Of a DNA stretch of 64,000 nucleotides, positions 54,128-64,000 are shown piece by piece. The notes beneath the pieces are model-generated. The model ran no database searches and was not told the origin of the DNA. It saw only the letters and a list, made by a program, of their open reading frames with translations. Origin of the DNA: Bolinopsis microptera (Eukaryota; Ctenophora; Tentaculata; Lobata; Bolinopsidae); contig NC_087081.1 of NCBI RefSeq assembly GCF_026151205.1, positions 5,265,246-5,329,245 on the forward strand, written 5' to 3'. Position numbers and translations under genes: made by a program. Numbering within the stretch: position 1 is the stretch's first letter; every line of letters begins with the position of its first letter.

Positions 54128-55784
54128 CTCCTGCGCGCAGTGTCGTGACCTCCCTTCGTCGTAATTAGCTCGTATTCAGATTGAACAATTTTGAAGTCAA
54201 ATAAATGTGGTTTCTTTTAGACTTAAATAAACAATATGGATGTAGTCCGAAAGTAATTTGTCTACTAAATAACATTTTGAAATTATGAACAAAATTGGCG
54301 AAAATTTGCCGTAGATGTGACCAAAAAACTACGCGCAGAACTAAATATTTTTTCATAAACGCGTGAAAATTTTTGAGTTTAACATTGAATATTTTAGCTT
54401 GGTTATTGTAATACTTAATTTTCAAGTCTCTATCCGATAACTAAATATTTTATCTTTACGACAGTATAAAATTTGTTTGTATATTTGCTAAATTAAAAAA
54501 ACAGTAGCAATAGAAACGTCGAAGGTCTTGCGCTTATTTCAGTCCCAAAATATACCCTAATCATAAACTTCATAAAACCCACTGAAAATGATGTCTACAG
54601 GCATATTTAGCCCTTACACCTTCCCAAATCATTTAGCAAGGATTCAGAGCCAGCTTTTAAAATTAGCTTTCGAATAACATTGTTAAGACATAAAACTATA
54701 AATAAATGAGTGCGTTTTTCTCTTTCGTCTCAACAGTTTCTTTTTCATTTTAACACTATATATTAGTAAAAGCAATCAGCGATCTTTATTCATCATTAAG
54801 GGAGTAAAATAATTGGTCCTCGTTAATGTTTAGTGTCTGATTACAGTTTCGGTCCGACCTCCACACCTGAAAAGATATTGGGGGTATTATCAGTTAAGTA
54901 AATGGAAAAATCATATTTGCATCATAAAACTATGAAAACTAATGTTTTTGAAGGCTCGCCTATTCGTTTAAGCAATCAAATAGTCAGTGCAAAGAACAGT
55001 TGAAGGCACCGGGAATGTTTCAAATAAATCCTCTGTCTACTATCAGACCACACACTCCACTATGCACTTCAATGTATCGTATAACAATGGCAGTTGAAAT
55101 GTGTTCCCGCCATTTTAAAATCAAAAATGTGCGCAGCATCTTACGGGTTATGCGCCGTGATCAACGGTCACGGCGCAATGGTTCTGCGCCGTGACCATTG
55201 ATCACGGCGCATACACATTGCGTTTAAATTGTCGTATAAATGTCCAGCTTCTCTGTGAAATTTGGTTGACTCGACTAATTTAAAAATTTAATACTCTTTG
55301 TTTCATTCTAGTTTAATTGTATTTCTATTATGGTCGGAAAGAATTATAATGTTTTTTTCTTCTACTGGGCCACATTCAGCCTGTCATTCCGCCATATTTC
55401 CAACGGCTATGAACACTAACATATGAACACTTATATGAGCCTGGCCCCATGTAAGATGTTTCTTTGTAGTCAGCAGTGTATTACTATTTCGGTTTTATAG
55501 TCGCATTTAATTCAGTAAATATTAATGGTTTCTTCACCTCTTCAAAGTTCAATGTAATTGGTTTGGAGGTCATTTGAAATAAGGAGGTAAAATAACTCAC
55601 ATAGCTTCCAGCAAGTTTCACGGATATAGTGATTGAGTTTCTAGTCAACCTAGCCTCTTTGCCTGACTGATTTCTTGTTCGGCAGGGTGACTGCTTAAAC
55701 GTCAACTTCAACCTCTTCCACTGCATCGAATCGTACTAGTAGAATTTGTACCTGAAATATTACATTTAGTTTAGCGACCTTCAC

Positions 55785-56315
55785 ATGTGGGTCAAACTGA
55801 GTAACATCTGCTTATTTAGTCAAACATCTAGTGTGGCCTTGCCCATCGGCAGCCTGTCCGATACTTGGAAGCTGGAGAAATGTCGACTCCAACAGTCCTA
55901 CCAGCAGTTTTTTGATGACATGATAAGGGCGATTCAACCGCAAGTCAGGTCAGGGAGAGTTTGGAGACCAGACAAGGAACTAGATTGTGCTGAGAGGGAC
56001 TTAGTCTGTGAAGCGGTGAGAGGAATGGTCCAGCCGTACAGCAGGGCAAGGATTGGTTTTGGAGAATGGAAGAAACCGTGGAAGAAGATGAACGCCCGGG
56101 AACAACAAGCTGAGGTCCTTCAGAGAGTTAAAAGAAACCTCGAGCATGAAAGTGAAGTTCAATGCGGCTCTCTTGAGATGCAGTCAAGATGGGGACAGTG
56201 GAGGGAAGAGGTTATGAAGACGGACATGAGCTGGCACACACTCTTTAAGTATGGTGATTCGCTCACAGGTTTTATGCTCAGTGCGACTTATGGTACTGTG
56301 GTCACACCAAATTGA
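55785..56315 (+). pseudogene. Possible C-terminal fragment of a retroelement reverse-transcriptase ORF
   Basis: A 176-codon ORF. The end (EMQSRWGQWREEVMKTDMSW, then FMLSATYGTVVTPN) resembles the region of some animal LINE-like ORFs upstream of the zinc-binding tail (QG-W-xW...W-DLW...FLL-S-YD-LPTP-N). The first part is not recognised. No catalytic motif is present. It could also belong to a host gene I do not know. Confidence 0.35.
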
Positions 56316-59300
56316 TTTTTTTAAATAATCCAAATACAGGCAGCGATTTAGTCAACTTAAGTTTGTCATTTATGTAATTGAACATTAAAAATGTATCCTT
56401 CATAGAATTTTGTATTATCTCGAGGGTATAAAATTGTCAATTGAGAAACACGTCATAAATCTAAACAAATAAGTTCATTAAAATAGCTATCAATCAGTAA
56501 ATGAACGAACCTGTACATCTAGATGATGTAGGTCCACCACTTGTAACTTGTCAGACCGGTTGTTGTACAGCTTCCTGTTCAGCCTGAAAACACATTTCTG
56601 TTACCATGACAACGTTACCATTACAAGTTACCCGTGATGGGGAGTGTCATGAGGTTACGTGACTGATAAAGTTAATACACCTCCTCCCCACTAATAGTGC
56701 ACTAACCTGGAAATGAGGGAGTAGACTCCAAAAAGTGAGGACCAGCGTCATGTCAGTAACTTTAAAAAAAGCCCGGGCCTATTTTAGATCCTTAAATTAG
56801 TGCCAGGAGTCTGTTTTGTGGATTATATTGTTGGCTTTAAAGGGATTTAAAAAGTGTAAACAGTAGGGTATTTATAAAACACATAATTACTGAACACGTG
56901 TCGAGATTAACTTAAAACGTGAAAAATCAATAATCAAGTAATCACACGTTTCCTTGCCCCTTCCCTTGTCTGAAAAGTGAAAACTATCCCCTCCCCATTC
57001 ACCGAACGTGTGTCTAATCACGAGCAATTTAAATCAAACACGTAAAAAAAAGTAACACATAAATGCGAGTACAGTGGCAGTCAACTACATGAATGGTAGT
57101 CAACTGATAGTGCGGAGAAACACGGCACACACGTTAGGCCAGGAATGTTCCGCGCCATATAAGGAATAATTCACTGGGTGTATAAATAAACAATGTGGTT
57201 GGGCCGTGAACTGGTGGTATTTTTTACACAACTTGTTTTAGTGTGCTTGTCAAGTCCTGTGCTCGATTATAGTAGTATAGAAGTGAGGCGGAACACCATA
57301 GTATGAAGACACAGGCACTTTTAGAGTCCATTTTAATATCACTTTTCACGCTCAGTGCTTCAGACTTTAAAGTAAAACTGGCACTTTCCATTTTAACTTC
57401 GGCTAATTGATCCCTTACCAATATAAGATAAGTTGTAAATGTAAGTATGAATTGTGGGTCAAATAAGACAGTAGTTTTTATGTTCTTATGTGACTTTTTA
57501 ATCTATAATTCCCGGCCAAAAACTCAAAATTGGCCGGGGCCGGGAATAAACACCTCCCCCGGCGCCGGGAATCCCGGTCGTTCAGTGCATTACAGCACAG
57601 TAAACAGAGCCAAAGTTGTTACTTGTCAAATGCTAAAATAGAATCTCTAGAATACAAATAAATTCATTCGATCAACATCGAAAATGACGTCACAACGACG
57701 GTAATGTCAATGACGTCACGAAGCTCACTTGAAGTTTTTGCTGCTGTCTGAGTTTATCAGCTTGTTCACCAGTCTCTGTACTTCTTCAGCGTGCTGATTC
57801 AACAGCTCCTGCGGGAGATGCTTCTTGTAGCGCTTTTAGCGTCTTTCACCGCTTTTAGCTTCTCCTGAAATAATAGAGAGGTAATATTGTCTTCTTTCTC
57901 TAATAACAAACAAAATAATAAACAAACAAATAAGCAAAGTTTTGTCTGCTTTCAAGCTCAAAAGTAATAGTAACACTAACACGACTCACGAGCCCTTTAA
58001 AGCTTGTAATAATGTAAGGCGTGACTGTGTTTTCTATGGACAAAATTATTTCAACCTAATTTCTGCATGACAATGTTTAACCTAATTTCTACATGACTGA
58101 TCCAGCTATCAGGAAAATTTAAACATCTAATAATTTAAAATTATATCATTAGAACTAGAAGTTCATTTAAAAGTATCGAAATCTTAGTTCTATTTTTACA
58201 GTCACCTTTTTAACTATTGAGTTCAATGATTGCTAACTTTGATTTACTCTTTAACTAAAATTTGCTGAAATTAAAAAGTTGTATGATAAAAAGGTACACA
58301 AAATCAAAAACTTAGTCGATTAAACTCGTTTCTAGTCTGCGTCCAAACTTACTTATTATTATTAAAGTTAAACGTTAGAATTTATAAATAATAGTAAAAC
58401 AGGATTTAATATCTCCCAAAGGATCAACCTCGTGAACTGTAACTTCGATTTAATAAAAGGCTCGAATAAAAGCAAAGAGGTTACTAAGTACTTACCTATT
58501 ACCCCCATGACATAAGGTTAAAATTCTCCCCTAACGAGATATTGGCGAAAAACTGTCTCGATCACGTGATATGACCGTATAAGGAAGTTAGCCTAATTTC
58601 TCTATAGTGTTTCAGTATATGCTTTTGTAAAGGATTTGGTTAGGGTTATGCCGTTAGGGTTGGGATCTGCTTAGAGGGTTATGGTTTCCGGGTTTCGAAT
58701 AGTTGTTTAGGGCCATCTACAGAACGGGTTGAAGAAGTCACGTGACAGGCGATTGTAGAGTGATTAATCATCATCCACCATAACTGCCATCGTAAACAGT
58801 TAATTAATTAGGTATCAACAATCAAGCACAATATATAATACAGCAGGGCTGATTACTGCTGACACATTATAAAGCAACTAAGAGCAGAAATATGGATGAT
58901 GGAATAACGCGAGGCAACAGTGAACTGGGCGCAATTAAGACGCGAACAGTGAACGCACGAGGTGTAAAGCTCAAAGTGCTCCTTCATCAATTATGTTCAC
59001 TCTTAGACGGATTTGACACGCGAAATTGCGCGGCAATTATGCGCGGCGCGTAAAACTTTTGTAAACCTTTCGGACAAGGGTTAAATTATTTTTCTACTGT
59101 CAACACAGCCCAAGTTATACATGTTTTAATATCAAAAAATGTCCAATTTTTTTGTATCATTTTTAACTAATTTTTTTTTCAAATCGCTGCCACATCAAAA
59201 TTATTTTACGAAAGTACATTAAATTTTCACAGAAAGCAAGCTAAATCGTTTTAGAACTATATTAAAAAAGAATTTAATATTAAAAATGTTAAAACTTTAA

Positions 59301-59382
59301 AATTATCAATTGAATAAATTGCCAACGTCCAAATATTTGTAAAATACGACGAAGAGGGGTCACAACACTGCGCGCGGCAGTG
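56316..59382. other. Interior of the insertion, no gene recognised
   Basis: AT-rich, with GC-rich CCGGCC/GGCCGG repeats near 57520-57580. Short open frames (57224-57421, 57447-57641, 59257-59517) show no domain. Confidence 0.5.
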
Positions 59383-59605
59383 TTTCACAACTGTCCGAAA
59401 AATTTGGTGTATATCGGAGTTGATATATGATATAGTAATCAAAATGGGGCAAAATACGCTGCTTTTAGCTGTAACATAATGTTTGATGGTTGGATATGCT
59501 TCAAACTTTTCGGACACTTTCCTTGTAAGTCTATCAGTAAGCTTACCAATTTTTGTTGCAATCGGAGGTCGGGAAGGATACTTAATATCTATTTGTTTGA
59601 AGAAA

Positions 59606-59989
59606 ATTGTGCTGGCCGAAATTAGCGCTAAAAAACCATCCTACAGTCGGTACGCGCGGCTCACTGTCGATGGCGCACTACCTATACAGAGTAGACTGAT
59701 GGGCGCCTGCATAGGTCCAACGAAACCCTTAGCAGAGCGTCATAACGACGCTCACCCCATGGCTAGCGACAAAGACGGAATCGAACCTGGGACGGCCTGT
59801 GAATGCAAGGCATTTCACAAGCAGGCAGCTAGACAAACGAATGGCGAACTACGCCATAAGAGCCCAACTATTTACACTAACGAACTTTAAACTTTTGCTA
59901 ATTTAAGGTAGTGCGCCATCGACAGTGAGCCGCGCGTGCCGACTGTAGGATGGTTTTTTAGCGCTAATTTCGGCCAGCACAAGTGCGAT
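59606..59989. repeat. Inverted repeat enclosing a tRNA-like segment
   Basis: Arms about 59606-59692 and 59904-59989 are reverse complements (GTGCTGGCCGAAATTAGCGC and complement). The left arm is the end of the ~600-bp repeat. The loop carries the tRNA-like Pol III promoter described separately. Confidence 0.82.
59765..59875 (-). ncRNA. tRNA-derived SINE-like segment with A and B boxes
   Basis: On the minus strand TGGCGTAGTTCG resembles an A box, and GGTTCGATTCC (59777-59787) is a perfect B box 57 bases further on. Between them a GTGAAATGCC/GGCATTCAC hairpin forms. No full cloverleaf, so it is probably a SINE head or tRNA relic. Confidence 0.5.
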
Positions 59990-60717
59990 TTACGCTTGTC
60001 ATACGTTACCTGGGGACCTCAGGCTATCATGTTCATTAACATAGAGGTTCGGCGGAATGACAGGCTGAGTGCGGCCGCATGGTAAGTCATACGTTGCATG
60101 ACCCGCCGCACACGAGTGCACGGCTCCCCCTGTATCGCCATATAGTGAAACGACCGTGGGGGTCGCAACGTGATACAAATCTACGCCAGAAAACCACCTC
60201 CATATATCCCTGTCCCGCATCAGGGTTCGCAGTTCCTTTTTAGAGTTTGTCCCAACTTCCTTCAGTAACATAAACAAGTAGCTTTGTCTTGGTCGGCCTT
60301 GCTATAGTGAAGCGACAGTGGGGGTCACCACGTGATACAATGTATGACTATGTGCTCGTAGTCATATATGTGTGAAAAGATGCCGATAATACTTCCAGAT
60401 TATTTCTCGAATAAATTCATAAGTAACCTTATAGAATAAATCATTTCTATAATTACTCACGTTCAAGTTGCATGACCACTGACTAAAAAGGTTCAATTAA
60501 CTCCGATATTAGATTAACAAATTATCCATAAACAAATTTTCTGTGTCTTCCTAACTAGAATTGTAATCGTTTTGTAAACGGAAAAATTCGGGAATTGAAA
60601 ATGATAACATAATATAACACCAAAAAATCGGGACAGGAATATTTTCAAAGCACAGTACCATGAAAATTACCAATGTTCGAAGTGAGTTGGGCGACATCAT
60701 GTCAAATTATTTAAGCA
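59990..60717. other. Intergenic, no gene recognised
   Basis: Contains a GC-richer block (60000-60320) with a repeated GTGAAACGACCGTGGGGGTC-like string (near 60147 and again near 60307), then AT-rich sequence. Confidence 0.5.
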
Positions 60718-61132
60718 GGGTTCACATCATCCAAAGCACGGTTGGTTCACATTATCTTTTACTTGAACAGTGACAAATTTTAATTTAATTTAAATTTATC
60801 ACAGATCATAGTAACAGACTGAAGTGTAGCACAGTTTAACTACAATTTAACTACGAGAATACAGATATATCTTGATACAAGTAAGCGGACAATGAGGAAT
60901 GTTGACTGTTGAGACCAAATATGATGAGCACAGCTGTCCGTATATAGCTGCTCCACTTCCAGTTCACTACCATTCAGTTCTCTTTAAGTTTAATATGGTA
61001 GTAAACTGTGCTACACTTCAGTCTGTTACTATGATCTGTGATAAATTTAAATTGAATTAAAATGTGTCACTGTTCAAGTAAAAGATTATGAGAACCAACC
61101 GTTGATCGTGCTTTGGATGATGTGAACCCTGC
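60718..61132. repeat. Foldback repeat next to the CAGGGT array
   Basis: Arms about 60718-60850 and 60993-61132 are reverse complements (AGGGTTCACATCATCCAAAG and complement; ACTGAAGTGTAGCACAGTTT and complement). A diverged direct copy of the left arm and spacer lies at about 62998-63175. Confidence 0.82.
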
Positions 61133-61224
61133 TTGATTCAGTGTCAACTTGTCAAGGGCCGGTTCACATCATCGCAAGCAAGTCTGTGTACTGTTATTAT
61201 GCAGTCATATGATCTGGTAACCAT

Positions 61225-62190
61225 CAGGGTCAGGGTCAGGGTCAGGGTCAGGGTCAGGGTCAGGGTCAGGGTCAGGGTCAGGGTCAGGGTCAGGGTCAGG
61301 GTCAGGGTCAGGGTCAGGGTCAGGGTCAGGGTCAGGGTCAGGGTCAGGGTCAGGGTCAGGGTCAGGGTCAGGGTCAGGGTCAGGGTCAGGGTCAGGGTCA
61401 GGGTCAGGGTCAGGGTCAGGGTCAGGGTCAGGGTCAGGGTCAGGGTCAGGGTCAGGGTCAGGGTCAGGGTCAGGGTCAGGGTCAGGGTCAGGGTCAGGGT
61501 CAGGGTCAGGGTCAGGGTCAGGGTCAGGGTCAGGGTCAGGGTCAGGGTCAGGGTCAGGGTCAGGGTCAGGGTCAGGGTCAGGGTCAGGGTCAGGGTCAGG
61601 GTCAGGGTCAGGGTCAGGGTCAGGGTCAGGGTCAGGGTCAGGGTCAGGGTCAGGGTCAGGGTCAGGGTCAGGGTCAGGGTCAGGGTCAGGGTCAGGGTCA
61701 GGGTCAGGGTCAGGGTCAGGGTCAGGGTCAGGGTCAGGGTCAGGGTCAGGGTCAGGGTCAGGGTCAGGGTCAGGGTCAGGGTCAGGGTCAGGGTCAGGGT
61801 CAGGGTCAGGGTCAGGGTCAGGGTCAGGGTCAGGGTCAGGGTCAGGGTCAGGGTCAGGGTCAGGGTCAGGGTCAGGGTCAGGGTCAGGGTCAGGGTCAGG
61901 GTCAGGGTCAGGGTCAGGGTCAGGGTCAGGGTCAGGGTCAGGGTCAGGGTCAGGGTCAGGGTCAGGGTCAGGGTCAGGGTCAGGGTCAGGGTCAGGGTCA
62001 GGGTCAGGGTCAGGGTCAGGGTCAGGGTCAGGGTCAGGGTCAGGGTCAGGGTCAGGGTCAGGGTCAGGGTCAGGGTCAGGGTCAGGGTCAGGGTCAGGGT
62101 CAGGGTCAGGGTCAGGGTCAGGGTCAGGGTCAGGGTCAGGGTCAGGGTCAGGGTCAGGGTCAGGGTCAGGGTCAGGGTCAGGGTCAGGGT
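61225..62190. repeat. Perfect CAGGGT hexamer array, 161 units
   Basis: 966 bp of CAGGGT with no substitution or indel. The Arg-Val and Leu-Thr ORFs over it are artefacts. Read as GGGTCA it is a run of nuclear-receptor half-site-like hexamers. Confidence 0.97.
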
Positions 62191-62214
62191 AAGAACCCAG
62201 TTGATTGGGTCTGA

Positions 62215-62258
62215 GGTCACGTGATTATGAGCCTGGGGTCACGTGATTATGACGTCAC
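62215..62258. promoter_or_regulatory. Duplicated E-box with CRE-like site
   Basis: GGTCACGTGATTATGA occurs twice, 23 bp apart, each with CACGTG. The second is followed by TGACGTCA. These are matches to bHLH and CREB/ATF sites; no promoter is known here. Confidence 0.3.
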
Positions 62259-63616
62259 CAGAGCATGCTTGTGAATGTAAGTGTAAGTACAGCTGCACTG
62301 TACTTTACATCTAATAATTGACAAAATTTGCGACCTTGTTATAAACCTATTTTGATGACCATTCCTGACCTAAAATGCACATATTTTCTTCCAAAACGCA
62401 GTTAGTACTTGTGTACTAAGTGGTGGGTATGCTGCTCATTTCCCAAAAAAACAGTTAGTACATGGTACTAAAGGGGATGTCCAACCCCAAAAAAAACCCA
62501 TTTTACCTCAAATTTCAATCTTGGGAATGGGTTTTGAGGTTTTTTTGAATTTTTTTGGGTTTTTTATAATTTTTAAATGTTTTTTGTAACATTTATCTAA
62601 TTCGACTACATTGAAAACAAAACCCCTACTAAATAGTGGGTACAATTTGCCCATTTTCAAATGTTTAATGAGCTGTTTAAAGCAATTTCTGGGTGGGTAT
62701 CTTATTTTATATACCAAGACACAGTTAGTACCGTGATTTCTCAACAGTTAGTACCGCAAAAGCCGGCAAAAGGGGGTGGGTGTCCTAAATATTATCCGAA
62801 AAAGCAGTTAGTACCGTAAAGGGGGTGGGTGGGTCCTTTTTGTAAATTCCAAAACTGCACTTAGAGTTAGTCAACGTCACGTACGGCAATTAGTACTTGA
62901 TCCCCCCCCCCCATCCCGCCCGCTATAAGTAATAGCTTGATACAAGCCAGCAAGGTATCTTGATACAAGCAAACTACAGCGGAATTATTATTTAGAACGG
63001 CATTCTTTTACTTGAACATTTACAAATTTAAATTTAACAATTTAGATCATATGAACTAAACAATCCTCGCTCTTTTAACAGGGTGCATCACAGTTTAACT
63101 ACGCTTAAACTACGCGACTACAGATATATCTTGATACAAGTTAGCAGACAAGGAGGAATGTTGAGACCAAATACTTTTTGTTGGGGACCGGCCCGAAGTA
63201 CCAGCCAATGTTTACTCAAAAAATAATATATATAATAAGTGTTATCAATTCAAACTCAAAACTCATACAAGATTAGATCTCATTAAAACGATTAAAATGT
63301 ATATAATAGAGCTTGTCGAAACAAAACATAGCTGAGCACATATAAAGTTGCCTTTAGTTGAAATTATCATATTAATATGCTTTTAGAGTTGTTAGAGTGG
63401 AAACAGGCGCATAGCTACTGCTAGCTAGCTATTCCAAAATTTTTAAAATTTAACGACTGTTATCAGTCGCATAGCGTCATGCCGTTTTTGCTGGCGAATT
63501 GATGGCAGTGTAACTGAGATGGTATGCAGTGAACTTGATTCTGTGATGGCGTGCTTATGAGACAGATTTATTATTAGCATTACGGTTGATGTTGCGCTCT
63601 GATTTCCTTAGTCCCG
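62259..63616. other. Intergenic repeats, no gene recognised
   Basis: CAGTTAGTAC-type strings recur six times between 62399 and 62895, and a C run lies at 62903-62913. The diverged foldback copy is at 62998-63175. Confidence 0.55.
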
Positions 63617-63985
63617 TTATATTGTATAACATAAAGTTAGGCCATTCGCGTCTGCAATGCCCTCGTTTTGTTGATCAATGAGCATGTTTTTTATGCACCT
63701 TTTGTAGATGTTAAGGTTGAATAGACTTGGCAAGGAAGTTGCTGCGACACTATATCTGTTTATTGCTAATAGTGGACCTTTGTAGAATACTGAATTATTG
63801 TAAGGGTGTTTACCGTATTCATCTGACCATAAAGTTGTAAGACTCGAATCCGGATCGGCGACGTTAAATATTGGTGCACTGTTAGGTATTGTTTTCTTTA
63901 TAGAGGGAGGCACTAGACTTGGGAAGTTTTTTAGCTTATGTATAAAAACTAATGCGTTCTTCACGATGATACTTTGAACTGTCAA
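63617..63985 (-). pseudogene. Possible C-terminal fragment of a LINE reverse-transcriptase ORF
   Basis: A 122-codon ORF near the window edge. The part NNSVFYKGPLLAINRYS then SLPSLFNLNIYKRCIKNML resembles the tail of CR1/L2-type LINE proteins, which end in a 'simple W/N... F-K-K-x-LK-x-L' helix. No catalytic motif is in the window. Other origins are possible. Confidence 0.35.
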
Positions 63986-64000
63986 TATTTTGTGTACATA

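Larger units (their letters stand above)
54128..59382. mobile_element. 5.25-kb insertion with short TIRs and 7-bp TSD
   Basis: Splits the second copy of the ~600-bp repeat. Left end CTGCGCGCAGTGTCGTGACC and right end, reverse complemented, GCGCGCAGTGTTGTGACC with a further TTCGTCG match inside. Flanking TTTCACA occurs at 54121-54127 and 59383-59389. This suits a hAT-like DNA element. No transposase ORF was recognised; the interior holds a reverse-transcriptase-like fragment, a perfect hairpin at about 55147-55212 and long AT-rich stretches. Confidence 0.7.

Noticed and set aside
61225-62190. Telomeric or interstitial telomere repeat
   Set aside because: The unit CAGGGT is not a rotation or complement of TTAGGG or TTAGG.
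61133-62224. 363-codon Arg-Val ORF and the matching Leu-Thr ORF on the other strand
   Set aside because: Translation of a perfect hexamer array; no start context or domain.

Overview
The window is nuclear DNA of an invertebrate animal. Genes carry many introns with GT-AG borders, one gene is a metazoan trithorax/KMT2A-B type histone methyltransferase, another encodes a nuclear-encoded complex I subunit, and the intergenic space is AT-rich and crowded with foldback elements, minisatellites and G/C homopolymer runs. A cnidarian or other marine invertebrate would fit, but I cannot fix the taxon.

Layout. From about 2.0 to 48.0 kb the + strand holds one large KMT2 (MLL/trithorax) gene. I could assemble 50 exons in frame, giving about 3,000 codons. 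The domain order is CXXC, PHD1, PHD2, PHD3, a degenerate bromodomain-like region, extended PHD, FYRN, a long low-complexity middle, FYRC, WIN motif, SET and post-SET, ending at 47983. The 5' end is not found and probably lies upstream. Nested in its introns are an antisense three-exon class A-like GPCR (9659-11199), a tRNA-Ser (14022-14103), an intact non-LTR retrotransposon (26792-30049, minus), a single-exon BTB-BACK gene (38808-40385, plus) and a Penelope-like GIY-YIG fragment (41002-41244). About 1 kb downstream lies NDUFV2, the complex I 24-kDa subunit (six exons, 48977-51483). From 51.5 to 64 kb I see only repeats: a split ~600-bp repeat with a 5.25-kb insertion carrying target-site duplications, a tRNA-like Pol III promoter inside a hairpin, a perfect 161-copy CAGGGT array, and remnants of reverse-transcriptase ORFs.

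The most unusual signal is that several intronic tandem arrays start exactly at 5' splice sites and copy the exon end plus the donor in each unit (exons ending at 12497 and 25440, and GPCR exon 2 on the minus strand). Weaker versions follow the donors at 4080 and 45672. Related arrays lie directly upstream of the acceptors at 35299 and 25353. Other notable points are an apparent one-base frameshift in PHD3, an NHCC instead of NHSC motif in the SET domain, a 3.1-kb polypyrimidine tract inside a 4.4-kb insertion whose empty site can be seen in a neighbouring duplicate, and several poly-G-tipped foldback elements.
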